Positions 1 through 11,772 of a DNA stretch of 64,000 nucleotides are shown here, in pieces (positions within the stretch are counted from its first letter, which is position 1; every line of letters starts with the position of its first letter). The stretch is taken from contig NC_080060.1 of assembly GCF_026212465.1 (NCBI RefSeq), positions 13,466,546-13,530,545 on the forward strand, written 5' to 3'. The translations under genes were made by a program, and so were the position numbers. The notes under the pieces were generated by a model. That model saw only the letters and a list, made by a program, of their open reading frames with translations, ran no database searches and was not told where the DNA came from. The DNA comes from Amaranthus tricolor (Eukaryota; Streptophyta; Magnoliopsida; Caryophyllales; Amaranthaceae).

Positions 1-1042
1 GGTGGTAAGGAATGAGAAGAGGGAAGAGAGACAAAAGATCCCAAGGTTTGAAGGGGAGTTTTTTATTGTAGGGGTTTTGAAGGAAGACGTTTGGTGACAT
101 AAGTAGATATAGCAATTGCTTCAGGCCAAAAAGAAATTGGGGCATGAGACTCTATCAAAAGAGCTCGGGTGATTTCAAGTAAGGTCCGGTTTTTGCGTTT
201 AGCAATCCCATTTTTTATTGTGGTGTGTCAGGGCAAGAAGTTTGGTGAAGCATTCAATGGTCTAAAGGAAATTGTTTTATTTATGGCTGAATTAATGTAT
301 TCTCCCCCATCATCAAAACGTAATATTTTTGGTTGAGCATGAAATTGAGTTTGAAGCATATTATAAAAGGTGACAAAAACTGAAGAAACTTCAGATTTTT
401 GTTTCAAAATATACACCCAACTCATACGAGTATAATCATCCACAAATAAAACATAATAAGAGAAATTATGAGTAGCAGAATTAGGTGCACGTCCCCACAA
501 ATCAGAATGTATCAAAGAAAATGGCTGGTAGATTGAGAAAGACTAGGCAAATATGAGTGTTTATGACTTTTCGGCAAGACACAAGATTCACAATCTAAGG
601 ACATGACAGTATTTTTAAGAGAAAGGAATAAATGTTTTAAGTAAGATAGAGAAGGATGACCCAAGCGACGATACCACGTCCATAGTTGATGAGTAGCGCA
701 CCCACGAGTAAGCATAGTTTGACTTTGTTGAGTCGTCTCATGCATATAGTACAAACCTCCTGATTCAGGACCACGTCCAATGATTACCCCAGACTGAGCA
801 TCCTGCACAATACAACTATCGGAAGTCAATAGAACAGTATAATGAAGTTGTTTAGTCAATTGACTAACATATAACAACTTATGGGATAGATTGGGAATTA
901 AGCGATAATTTTTTAAGTGAATCGAGGGAGAAATATCAACAGTATCGACCTGAATAATACCAACACATTCTCCATTGGCCGTTTGAATATGGGTCTGATT
1001 TGTAGGAGTGGGAGAAATAATATCAGAAGGATCATAGGTCAT
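1..1042 (-). pseudogene. Copia pol fragment: protease end, GAG-pre-integrase, integrase
   Basis: This is a broken piece of a Ty1/copia polyprotein running leftward off the window. From 1042 to 512 it reads the end of the protease and the GAG-pre-integrase zinc region, with the HxxH-type WYRRLGHPS motif and a following CESC pair. From 515 to 228 it reads the integrase core start, HSDLWGRAP and VDDYTRMSWVY, with the catalytic-type Asp residues and a FDDGGEY segment. Below 228 the reading continues in another frame with NGIAKRKNRTLLEITRALL and a FWPEA motif, typical of the integrase C-terminal half. Frame changes occur near 512 and near 230, and a stop lies near position 74. Reverse transcriptase and RNase H would lie to the left, outside the window. 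No LTR is seen next to it, so it is an old fragment with no coding capacity. Confidence 0.9.
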
Positions 1043-2280
1043 GGTATATGTTGCCCCACAATCAAAAATTCAAGGAAAATGAGTTTGTCTCACTTTTTCA
1101 TTTAATTAAGAAAAAAATGAAAACTGCCCCTTTTTTCTTTTTCCCTTCTTTCTTTTTCTCCTACGTAGGACACCACACAACAACTACCCCTCCCACTTTT
1201 CTTTTTCAATTTTACCCTTTTTTCTTTCTTTTTTTTCCCTTTTGGATGACACCTCACAACCCCTCCTATTTTTCCTTCTTTTTCGGTTGACATGCCAAGA
1301 TTAACACCATGATTTCTTCTCCCACCTTCAAACTCATTCTCTCTTCATTATCAAATAAAATTTAGCCAGTGGTTTTGATGTAAAATCCATCATGACCACT
1401 TTTTTATTTTTCATGGAAAGACTTTTCATGACTAAAAAAGGTCCAACTAAACTCATTTATGTTGGGATTATTCGAAGTCAATGTCAAGAAGGTCAAAAAT
1501 GGGGTCAAAGTCTTGGTCTACTCAAAGTCATTATTGAAGTCACTTTTGAAGATACTTGCATGGTCCATTCGAATTGCATGGGTATGGGATTACTCGAATA
1601 TTTGTAAGGAATGGTACCATAATAATTTATCCTTGGTGATTTATAAAAAGCCACGATTTTCTTAAGGATAACATAAGTTTGAGGTGTTATTCTAGCCACA
1701 AAAGTTACCTAAATTGGTATGCATGCATATAAGACAATTGGATGATTAATTTGCTAATTAAGTTGGTGATTTATGGGTGAATAAATCTGAATTGAATAGG
1801 GTAATTTTCTTGCCTTGAATATGAATAGTTTACAAAAGAGAATAATTCCCTTTATAGTCATATATCAAAGAATTGAATTGAGTAATTACTGCTGGTGACT
1901 ATTCTGCAAAATGTTTGAAAGGCTAATTAAGACAACTATGAGTTTTGTCTTAAATCACACGATTCCTGGCTTACTGCTCTTATCATTCATTTCAATGGCT
2001 GTAGTAATATTGTCCATTCATTTCATTGTGATAATCATTGAGAAGAGCATCCAAAAGGCAACGTTTTATTCTTTTATGGGAATAATTGCTCACGGTTTTA
2101 ATGAGGGTTTTTTGTTGATTTCAACTTCAATTTCCACCATTCATTTGGTAATTCAATATGGCTAATTCAAGAGTGATTTTATTTCATCAATGTTATTTTA
2201 TGGGTAAGAGCATCTAAGGTAAGCATTCAAAATCGTTCTATTTTTTATTCATATGGTTGCTGGAAAGGTCATTCAAGGCT
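1043..2280. other. Intergenic DNA, no gene recognised
   Basis: No recognisable coding region. Positions 1095-1290 are pyrimidine-rich, with two loosely similar blocks (near 1165-1215 and 1235-1275) that look like an imperfect duplication. Short open frames at 1392-1665 and an 84-codon hydrophobic frame at 1911-2165 have no recognisable motif, homologue or splice context, and I treat them as chance. Confidence 0.5.
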
Positions 2281-2285
2281 TTTAA

Positions 2286-3921
2286 TGTAACACCCTTAGA
2301 ATAGGTCGGACTTTTGAAAACACCTTTAATGAAAAACATGAGCCAAAACCTAGTCATGGGAGTGTTACCGCCACATCTATTTCTAATAAAATAAATGTAA
2401 GGCTTAACGACTAAGAAATAACTTAATAATTTTAAACCCAACAAAGGGTCATACAACATAAGAAAAGACTGAAACGTAATCTGTGTCCATATAAAATTTA
2501 AACAACTAAAATAAATTTAAATTGAAATACGACTCTAATAAAGGCTATATTTCTAAGTGATCCGCACTCCACAATTCCCATGCAATCGATAACCTGCAAC
2601 ATAAGAATGCAAAAAAAAAAAAACAAGGGAAAAACTCCCAAAATCAAGAAAATTGAGTAATTCCAACTCCATCCCGTAAAACGATTAAGTTTGAAAATGA
2701 TTTTAAGAAAATAAAATATAATCAAATTGAAAATAATTTTAAAAAATAATATATAACTGAGTTTAAAAGAAAACAATGTGAGAAAACAATATATGTAATA
2801 TCACATAAACCAATTTATTAATTTGATATTTAATAATGACAAACACTTAATCAATTTTTAATTTGAGAGAACGAGAACGCCAGTAGGCCGAGGCTTTACC
2901 CCTATACCTACTTCATCAAGAGGTCGTCACCCCAAATAATTCAAGGTCAGCAGAGTAGTCTCAGGGAACCCTAGTGTGCACACCCCTTCTACTTGGATCA
3001 CAACAAATAGACGGAAGACCAAACATCGTATCAAGTATCAGAAATAATAATAATAATACCTGTCGGCATCTATACTAACCAAACAGGGCAACCTGTTCAT
3101 CACCCTTATACTTGGATCACAACAAATATAAGAGCTTCATTTCCCTCGAGTTACACTTTACATGATTTAATAGATTTTTATAATTAGTCGCGAGCACACA
3201 AACATATAATCAAACATACATTATTTATTTTATTTTAGGATCATAAATTTTCCCAACGAAAATATATCTCAAGAATATTCAACTGAAATCTCATTTTCCA
3301 AATCACCATTTTAACATCAATTGGTGGCAATAGGAATTAATATCACAAATATTTCTCTTCCAATTAAATCATATCTAATTTCGTTATCAAAATAATAATA
3401 AAAATTTTATCGAAATAAAAATTATAAATTCAAGTTTGACCAAAAAAATAATAGTAAATATAATTTGAGAATATATAAAACATAACATCATATAAAATAA
3501 TGTCATATCAAATCATGCACCCATTTAAACACATTAATTATCACTTAGCACATAATACTAACGGGATAGTCCTAATTAGATGGACATTGAGAATTACCTT
3601 GTCACGCGATCCTAGACAATGTACGCTCCTAATAATCTCGGTCTAAGAATCCACTGTCGCTAATATCGAAATCTTGCGTTTTCTTGACTTGACTTTTACA
3701 CAAATGGGAGATGGAGGAAGTAGTTTGTAGGAGAAAAAGGAAATGTGAGTAATAATGTGAATGAAAATTAAGGGTTATTGGTTTAATTTATAAGAGGTAA
3801 GTGAGGTTAGTTATAAGGTTTAGAGGGAGGATTTTTATTTTTTTATTTTTTTATTTTTATTTTTTTATTTTTCTGAAGTTTATTTATTATTATTATTATT
3901 TTAAAAAAAACGGTTGTTACA
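2286..3921. mobile_element. Solo LTR (Gypsy-type), 1636 bp, TSD TTTAA
   Basis: The element begins TGTAACACCC and ends TTGTTACA, so its tips are perfect short inverted repeats (TGTAACA/TGTTACA). It is flanked by the 5-bp direct repeat TTTAA at 2281-2285 and 3922-3926. No coding sequence lies inside, so it is a solo LTR left by LTR-LTR recombination. A diverged relative in the same orientation occupies 45783-52859. Shared landmarks are GGGAGTGTTACCGCCACAT near 2360, the segment near 2880-3000 (CCGAGGCTTTACC, AGAGGTCGTCACCCC) and ATTGAGAATTACCT near 3589. The last 100 bp are T-rich. The internal family is not visible; Gypsy is inferred from the TGTAACACCC start and the 5-bp TSD. Confidence 0.88.
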
Positions 3922-3926
3922 TTTAA

Positions 3927-5609
3927 ACTGATCAGAGAAGAATCCAAATGTCACGATTTTTGGGCTACGTTTTTTATCATCAACAAGGGATAAAAGAAGC
4001 CATTCAATGGTAGGATTTTTAAAGTCTTTTATTCCTAATTTTTATTAGAAAAAATAAGAGCCATTTATGGCTATGTAATAGTCTTTTGATTTAGCATCCT
4101 AAATGCTAAGTATTCTAGCAAGTTTACATAGGATTTTAGTGTGTCTTTATGTAATTACTTGAATGGTTTGTATTTAAGTAAATGTTTAGTTTAATTTCTG
4201 ATTTTTCATATGCTTTGTAAGCCTATATAAAGGAATAATTGATGAATGGAATATATGCAATAGAATACACGACATGAACAAAAATCGAAATTTCAATGAA
4301 AGTTGTGAAACTTTTCTTATTCATATACTTTTGTTAAGTATTTAATGTTTATCCAAATTGTGAGTTTTTCTTAAATTTGATGAGATTAAAATGTTTCTGA
4401 GAGTTCCATACATTTTGATTCGTAATATTCTAATTTGAGTTGAGTGTTCTTAATTTGATATTACAACCTAGTAAGTTTAAGTGAGTATTCTTTGCTTACA
4501 TATCCTTCGTTTGATTAAAGTGAGTGTTCCTTATCAAACAACAAATGTTCGTTTAGTTGTTTTTCCATATCTTTGAAAATCCTGAATTTTTAACCAGAAA
4601 ATTTTGGAATCGTTTTCAAACTCTTGAAAGCTATTTCAAACAAAAAACTGTTATTTTTCGTAACTTCAAAAAATAGCTACATACATATACCACTTTCTTA
4701 CCATCTTTCTTTCTAAACCAAACACATTTCTTTTCTTTCTAAGTATTCCATTTGGGTTCGCCTCATTTTTGTTAAACTAGTCCCACTAGTTTCCACATCA
4801 GGTTTTCTTATCCTTTGAGAGCAATTTACCTCCATAGCCAAATGTTAATTCGGTTGAATTTGGCCTATTTTTTCTGATTTTTAAATTCCAATTACCCCTC
4901 CCATATGACCATGTTTTTAAGTAAGGGTGAGGATTGTTATCTTGTCGTCGGAAGTTAATGAACTGCACCGGAGCAAGAAGAAAAAAGATGGTTCTTGCCT
5001 CTTTATTTTGAGATCTGGGTTTGGTGTTGGAATATTTGTGAAGCTGGGTGAATTGCCCAACTCTGTTGACGGGGCTGTGTGCCGGAAAAACCAGTTCGAG
5101 GTTGAACGTGTCTACCACGGAAATCATGGTTTATGTTTGTTTCGGTTATTGAAGTAATTTTTTTATACTCCGACAAGGGTCAGGTTATAGGTCGCCGGAA
5201 AATATCATCGACTTTGATATAATGAAGAAATTAATAATGCGGAATAATAAAGTAGAAATGATGGTTTCGGGTTTTGAATACTTGGTTTCTATTAAATAAT
5301 CAAAAAGACAATAGCCCCTATTTATACAAGAATGGAAAAACTAATCTAGGAAACTAAATGAAGAGAATAATAACATAATAATATTATTTCCTAAATATTT
5401 ACTTTCCGACTAAAAGAATAGAGGGAATAGAGATAATAGATAAAAATTTTATTTAAAATTGTGTTTTTTACTTTTTAAACTTGCATATTTATAAACAAGT
5501 TCTACCTACAATACATTAAATGCATTCACATAGGTGTAAATCCATTAATTATTTTTCACACCATTTACAACACCTACGAATATAATATAAAAGCCAAAAG
5601 TACCCATTA
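3927..5609. other. Intergenic DNA, possible decayed LTR promoter
   Basis: No gene is recognised. Around 4200-4260 there is a TATA-like CTATATAAAGG followed by an A-rich stretch of the kind seen at the U3/R border of plant LTRs, but I cannot find paired ends. Overlapping frames on both strands at 4798-5157 (109 codons minus, 76 codons plus) carry no motif and no recognisable splice partners. Confidence 0.4.
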
Positions 5610-5617
5610 GTCGACAT

Positions 5618-6243
5618 TAGAGCTGTTCGTAGGCGGGCTTGAGCGGGTAGCGGACATGGTAGTACCTAAAAATTCTACCCGCGGGCTCATATTAAATAGC
5701 CCGCCCGCATTTGCAGGCATATTTTATTGTCGCTACCCGCCCATTTTTAAAGCGGGCTAGACCCGCGGGTATTTCTTATATAAAAATTCAAAATAAATCA
5801 TATTATAAAGTTAAGTTTTAATAACAATTAAAATACAATATATTGTCTAAAATACTTAAAATATATATAAAGTCTCAAATTACATGAATATTGAAATAGA
5901 CGGTAGAATTAGAAACTTTAAAGTCTAAAAGAAGCAAACCATAGGACTAGTACAAGAGTAATAAACTAAAGTTGGGTATGAGTACTAATTACTAAAGTTG
6001 GGTATGGGTCATGTAGTATTTAGTTTAATAAATAATAAATTAATTATTTAATAAATAATATATTAAACTAAGCGGGGTATACCCGCAGGTATTTTTTTGG
6101 TGTCACTACCTGCCCATTTATCTTGGCGGGCGGGTATTACCCGTCTAAACTTAAATTTTTTTTGAAAAACGTTGTCCATGTCCGCCCGTTTTTCGAGCCG
6201 GATGGGTCAAGCCTGACAGGTAGCCCACCCATGAACAGCTCTA
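5618..6243. mobile_element. hAT-type MITE, 626 bp, 8-bp TSD GTCGACAT
   Basis: The terminal inverted repeats are TAGAGCTGTTC (5618-5628) and GAACAGCTCTA (6233-6243). They are flanked by perfect 8-bp duplications GTCGACAT at 5610-5617 and 6244-6251, the TSD length of hAT transposons. The subterminal regions are GC-rich, with repeated GGCGGGC/GCCCGC blocks in both orientations, while the middle is AT-rich. There is no transposase reading frame, so it is non-autonomous. A decayed copy of its right half lies at about 32456-32665. Confidence 0.88.
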
Positions 6244-6614
6244 GTCGACATTATGATGTTTATTATATACCGTTGCCCTTCCATTGTTAGAATTTTGAGT
6301 CTGTTTGTTACTAGGTTTGCAATTTTAATGACTATTGTCTAAATTGGTATATTCAGTAATGCAAAAGGAGATGTAGCAAAATGATAGATAGTTGCTTCCA
6401 GCCACAAGTTTTATACATACACTACTAAGGCAAACAATGCTCTATCTCTTGCAGTTACAAATATGCTGAATGATACAAAATTCAGCATGAAATTATAGTA
6501 TTAAACATAAATAAGGTGCTAACCAATTCTTCATGGATACAATATTTAAAGAATCCTAACCTTAAAATACAAACAAAATGATATTTTGAAGAAAAATCTG
6601 ATAAGCTAGAAAGG

Positions 6615-8350
6615 CTAATCTTTCTTGGATGCAGCATTGCTCTCTTCTTGCCATGTTGCTTGCCATTGCTTGTCGTACAAAGTCGTCTCTTCTAGTAGCT
6701 TCTTTAAGTTATCTAGATCTTCGTTTTTTCGGATGAGCAGCACGCCTAGAACAGCGATAAACAACAAGGTTTTGCAGAAGAAGTTGCCCATTTGGTCGAC
6801 GAGTCCTACACCAGTTAAGCTGTCCACAAAATAAGCCATGAAGAATCCGACCATTGCAGCACGACCTGCCAACCGAAACAAAGATTGAAATCAGTTAAAT
6901 GAGCTCCTCAGCTGTTACAACCAGACATTGGCTGTGCATCAAATATAGAAACAAACCATTAAGAAGCTCAGCTTCAGGAAGGTGGAATCTCTTAATCCAT
7001 GCCCACCATGGAATGATTGAAGTGTCGAACACTATAGGTTCATCATTACTGGTTGATTCTGGGTAGGTCTGGAGCCATTTCCTCCTCCTTGCCTCTGAAA
7101 AACATTGTCGAAAACTCGTTATCCAAGTATTTTGATATCGAGATGACACTTGATGTCTCATTGTCATTAAATAGAATCATATAAACTGTCAAGACTTCCG
7201 GATCACAAGCAAGACACAAGAAATCGTAAAGCTTCTTTTATAACAACAACATACCATCACACCAATGCCTTTAAGTGACGGGGCTTGAAGGATCAAATAT
7301 ATGTAACTTACCCTTGTTGGTGATAACAAAGAGTTTGTTTCCATAGGCCCTTGGTAATGGCACTGATAGATTTTTAGTGGGCTTATACACAACAAACCCG
7401 CACAATGGCACAATAGGAGAGTTGACAGTATACAAATCCGAGGAAGTTCCATCATAAAACTAATTGGTATTAGGAGGAATAGCCCATCAAGTATATATGA
7501 TAGTCAAACTCTCCCTAATTCTTCATGTGTAATCACATATGGGTTACATCTGAAGAACTCTTCATTTTTGCATCTTCAATGAACTTCATCTGTATATCCA
7601 ATTAAAGAATTTGCTCATCTGTATATCTAAGTACATCAATAGAGTATATCAACTGCGAACCAGGTTTGAATATTCAAGAAATTTGGTTTCATTACTCAAT
7701 ATGTTAAGCTAACCCAAGATTTCATACACTCCAAAAATGTGCAAACCAAGATTAACTACTTAATATGACTCCAATTCAGAGATGAACAAGTATACCATCA
7801 AATTCAACAGGAATCACAAATATCAGATATAAATATACCAAGAACAGACAACAAATTATAAAGATAAAAACTTGAGATCCAAAAATTGACAAGAACATAT
7901 AAAATTTAAGAACTAACCAGCATCAATAACAGCATCCCAATCAGTGGTACCATTTTTCTCAAACTGTTTCAAATCCCAAGTTCCATTAACCCATTTTGGG
8001 TTCTCAAATTTCTTCACTTCCTCACCATCAACTTTAACAGGAGTCACATCTTCCTCTACTTCTTTCTTTTCCACTTTAGGTAAAGAATTCTCACTTACTT
8101 TTTCCTCGGAAGCTTCTAGAACCTTCTCCTCAGCAACAATAGTTGCAGTAGAAGAACTTACAACCCCAGCTCCATTATCAGAAGCTGAAACTCTAAGAGG
8201 GGAAACTAAAAGGTGGGTTTTTCTGGGTTTTCCACCAGAAAGAAGAAAAAGATAAGGTTTTTGGCTAAGATTGTGGAATTTGGAAATAGGAGAAGAGATA
8301 GCTGGGAGTTTAGATGGGGTTGAAGATGAAGAAAGTAAGGCCATTTTCAT
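6615..8350 (-). CDS. LIL3: Light-harvesting-like protein 3, chloroplastic (3 exons)
   Basis: The coding sequence joins exon 1 (8350-7918), exon 2 (7094-6957) and exon 3 (6865-6615), giving 273 residues. Introns are 7917-7095 and 6956-6866, both GT-AG and phase 1; the first join restores [15 protein letters not shown], the second [13 protein letters not shown]. Residues 1 to about 50 are Ser-rich and look like a chloroplast transit peptide, followed by an acidic Glu/Val-rich stretch. The conserved core holds [31 protein letters not shown] and the chlorophyll-binding-like helix [18 protein letters not shown] second hydrophobic helix ([13 protein letters not shown]) precedes a charged tail. From family knowledge, LIL3 is a thylakoid protein that binds and stabilises geranylgeranyl reductase and supports chlorophyll and tocopherol synthesis. 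The second ATG (8344, AAAATGGCC, protein starting MALLSSS) may be the true start. The gene looks intact. Confidence 0.95.
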
Positions 8351-8356
8351 TGTGAA

Positions 8357-9071
8357 ATGAATATTTTTCTAAGGGGAAGAAGAAAGTATAGTGTAAGGAT
8401 GAAGTTCAAAGCATGGGTTCATTGGAGGAAATTCATGGTTGGAGTATGGAGATTGAAGGAGAAAACAAGACACTTTTTGTTTAAGGGGTCCACCTTCAAT
8501 CCTTTGTTTAAGTTGTTTGTTTTTATTACATACATCATACATCATACATGTAGAGGTGTTATTCAAGCTTGTGGCTCAGTTTGTTTGTTTATTTTTCCGT
8601 CCTTTAAAAATTTGTGTTTCATAATGGTTGGAGAGTAGTTAGTAGTGTACTCATTGTATTCATTGTTTTCTCAGAAGGTAGTACTATTTCAGCCTGTAAT
8701 ACTACTTTCATTTTAAAATAATGCAACGTTTTTTTTTTCATGTATTTTATTAATTTTAATATATCTAATTATATATAATACAAAATTATAAAAATTTTTT
8801 ATTAATAATCATTACATTGAGACGAATTAAACAAGATCAAACGGAGAAAGTATTAGCTTAGTAAGCATCTATATTTACCAAACTTATTTAAATATTGGCA
8901 GTGGTCTTAGATGAGATAATGCATTCGATATAAGAAGAAACGCCTTGGTGGATGGTATTTTCTGATTAAATTATTTTGCTAGATCTGACTAGAGAGAGGA
9001 TAAATGCTAATCAAGAATGATGGAGACATGAGTTGGAGTTACGAAATTTCTAATTAAGTCGGACCTTGACA
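8357..9071. other. LIL3 upstream region with possible decayed MITE
   Basis: This is the 5' side of the minus-strand LIL3 gene and should hold its 5' UTR and promoter. I see no clear TATA box. At about 8680-8852 there is an AT-rich block ending AAACGGAGAAAGTA, with an internal GAGACGAATTAAACAAGATC like that of plant Stowaway MITEs, but the two ends do not pair well. The open frames here carry no motif. Confidence 0.4.
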
Positions 9072-9079
9072 AAGTACAT

Positions 9080-9576
9080 GCAGGGGTGAGCATAATCAGA
9101 TTCTCGATCCGAAACATGCAGTTGGATTGGATATCCAATATCCAAAACTAACATATCCGATATCTTATCTGATCCAACTCGAATATCTGAGACTTTCGAT
9201 ATGATACCAATGAGGATAAGTTGAAAACTTCCAATCGAATATCCGAAATATCTAATATCCAATATCTAAATTTAGTTGAAATGATTTATTATAAAAAAAA
9301 TTTTCTTATGAATCTCGAAAGTTTACTTATAACATGCGGATATCTGATATCCGACTATCCGAAATAATGTCAGATGTCCGATATCAGATATCTGACTATT
9401 AAAAAATGACGAGTATTCGTATATCCAAAATCTCATAAAATGATTTCAAATCCGTATTCGATATTTGAATTTTTGAATCTCAGAATTCAAATTTCGAATC
9501 GGATATCTAAAGATTTGAATTCGATATCGGATCGAATTATCGGATATTCGGATCATCAAATAGTTTTGCTAAGCCT
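9080..9576. mobile_element. hAT-type MITE, 497 bp, 8-bp TSD AAGTACAT
   Basis: The insert is bounded by perfect 8-bp repeats AAGTACAT at 9072-9079 and 9577-9584. The left end reads GCAGGGGTGAGCATAA and the right end TTTTGCTAAGCCT, a degenerate inverted match, so one end has decayed. The interior is dense in ATCCGATATCCG-type palindromes and can fold extensively. It contains no transposase frame. Its GGGGTGAGC end and the 8-bp TSD fit a hAT-derived MITE. Confidence 0.72.
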
Positions 9577-9839
9577 AAGTACATCTAGTGTTATTTTAGC
9601 ACAAACGAGGTAACAAAAGCCACTGTGAAGCTAGCTAGAAGGAAAGAAATCGCTTGAAGTAGATGCTTCAAATGCCTTAGGCTTATATTTCAAAGTAGTG
9701 GGGACATCCAACAAGATTCGACCCATAGAACTAAGTGTGTGTAACGAAAATAGAGAGCGGCTACTGGAATATTATGCTACCAAAGTGTGCCCTTAAAAAT
9801 AAAGGATAAATTTTATTGAATAAATATTAGATCGACGCT

Positions 9840-10231
9840 ACTATATAGATTAGAATGTTGTGTTTTAGAAAGAATTATAGGAGAAAGATGGAAGTAGCAA
9901 AAATATAAATCCTTCAATGGATGAATGGCATACCTAGAAAAATAGAATTTGAGATGAAGATACATGAAAGAGTTTAGGAGTTGCAAAAATTAAGGAAAAG
10001 ATGAAAGAGAATTGTTTAAGATGGTTTGGACATGTGCGAAAACGGGGTATCAGCAAATCAATAAGAAAGATCGAAAGCTAGACTTTGAAAGTGTTAAAAA
10101 GAGGGCGAAAAAGACCAAATATGACTTGGAGGACAAGAGTTAAAAAGGATATGAATGACCTAGACTTTCAAATGGAGATGGTTGAAAATCACAATGAATG
10201 GAGAAGAAAAATCCATGTGGACAACCATTGA
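9840..10231 (+). pseudogene. LINE reverse transcriptase C-terminal fragment
   Basis: Conceptual translation over several frames gives the tail of a plant non-LTR retrotransposon ORF2. It includes a MEVAKI..ILQWMNG-type segment near 9888, a degraded FGHV/GHVRKRG-like block near 10030, then KRGRKRPNMTWRTRVKKDM followed by an EWRRKIHVDNH-like end. In related elements this is the region after the reverse transcriptase, ending in a W-R-x-x-I-H motif. Multiple stops and frame changes are present. A fragment from an earlier part of a similar ORF2 lies at 44060-44940. No poly(A) tail or TSD is visible. The surrounding 9585-9840 and 10232-10310 may belong to it but show no clear motif. Confidence 0.75.
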
Positions 10232-10310
10232 AATTGATAAATCGGTTCATCTAGTCGATCGTAATCTTTTAGGATTAATGCTATGTCGTTGTATAATGTA
10301 AAATAAATAA

Positions 10311-11311
10311 AATAAATGAAGGAGATATTGCTTGGTATTCACTTTATTGTATAAGATAACAATATGTATATCTTCTTAGGTCAAACTAAATATATAGACT
10401 TGTAAAAAATGTTGTTAATTAGATCTAAAACCCTATATTTAGATGCATAGTTATTAGCAAATAATAAAATGTGTAGTAATAACTTAAAGTTCCAAAAGAG
10501 CATTGTGAGTTGTAATAAGATAAATTCATCAAGAGAAAATGAAATTTGGTTTTTAATTTAATGTTAATAATTTAGTTTAATGAATCATATTATCGTATCA
10601 TATATCATATCATATCATAACATATCATATCAGCATACAACTAAAAAAATATCACATGTCGTTCTCTCAGAGTTTCTGATAAATGGAATAATAAATTATT
10701 GATGGACCATTGCTTACATGGCCGCTGAAAATGCAACAACCTGTCTAAATTACAGAAAGTATACATACTAATAAAAATATTAAATAACTCAATGGAATAA
10801 AATTATTGGTTCACCATAGAAAATCTGAACTAAATAAATACATTTTTTAGTAAAATTCAAAAACTAAGTTTGGGAATAATTTAACTCACAAATTTAGCGT
10901 CTCTAGCACAAACATGAGGTAAAGGTTATGTTCACTGTTAGTAATATCAAACAACAGAGAAAATGGTAAAAAAAATGGACATCTTTGTTCTCTGCTAATA
11001 ATGGCAAATAAAGGAGTTTGATTTTTTTTTTTGATTAGTTCCTCTGTTCGTGTTTCTAATAGCGAGCGAACAGACACAACCTAAAAAATAGATGGTCTTT
11101 TTCCCTTCATTATTCCAAATTAATCAACCCTAATAAAAAAACAATATTTCCTTCAAAAAAAACCCCCTTAAACCTTCTTGAAGCTCTCAAATCACTTCGT
11201 GTTTTGCCGATTCAACACTATTAAAGTATTCTAGGATATACTAAGATTGCTCTAAGGTAGAAGTTTATTTATTTTATGCTTTTTTTTATTTTAGGGTTTT
11301 TTCTAATATCC
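10311..11311. other. Intergenic AT-rich DNA
   Basis: No gene is recognised. A short run of ATATCAT units occurs at about 10590-10635. A 63-codon minus-strand frame at 10886-11077 has no motif. Confidence 0.5.
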
Positions 11312-11314
11312 AAT

Positions 11315-11490
11315 CATTAGTGCAAAAAACCTCATTTGCTGCGGTTTCTTGGCCATTATTTGCTGCGGTTTTGGCCCCTAGCAATAATGATAGCAGCAAA
11401 TGGCCTATTTTAAATGCTGCGGTTTAAAACCGCAGCAAAAAAGGGCTTTATTTGTTGCGGTCAGCCCCCAAAACCGCAGCAAATAGCTAT
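11315..11490. repeat. Left subterminal repeats of the CACTA element
   Basis: Several copies of TTTGCTGCGGTTT and its complement AAACCGCAGCAAA occur in about 170 bp, some arranged head-to-head as short palindromes (for example near 11419-11440). In En/Spm elements, subterminal motifs of this kind bind the element's own DNA-binding protein; the same role is inferred here. Confidence 0.8.
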
Positions 11491-11772
11491 TATTTTTTTT
11501 CTTTTTTCGTTTTATACTAATAATAATCCAATAATAATGTACCATGTAATAACAATGATTAATCCAATAATAATGTACAATGTAATAACAATGATTAATC
11601 CAATAATAATCCAATGACAATCACAAATATTCACCAATAATCTCTTTGTAATAAAAAACTCTCGATCGTATATATAACATAATATTATGTACGTACATAT
11701 ATATATATATATATATAATAATATTCATTAAAGTCCTAAAAAATCTGTACTAATTACAATTTATCAAGGACA

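Noticed and set aside
1911..2165. 84-codon hydrophobic frame
   Set aside because: It has a membrane-like composition, but no promoter, splice context or motif, and AT-rich DNA gives such frames by chance.
4200..4560. Possible solo LTR with a TATA box
   Set aside because: No paired ends or TSD could be found.
4798..5157. Overlapping frames of 109 (minus) and 76 (plus) codons
   Set aside because: No motif on either strand; mutual shadows.
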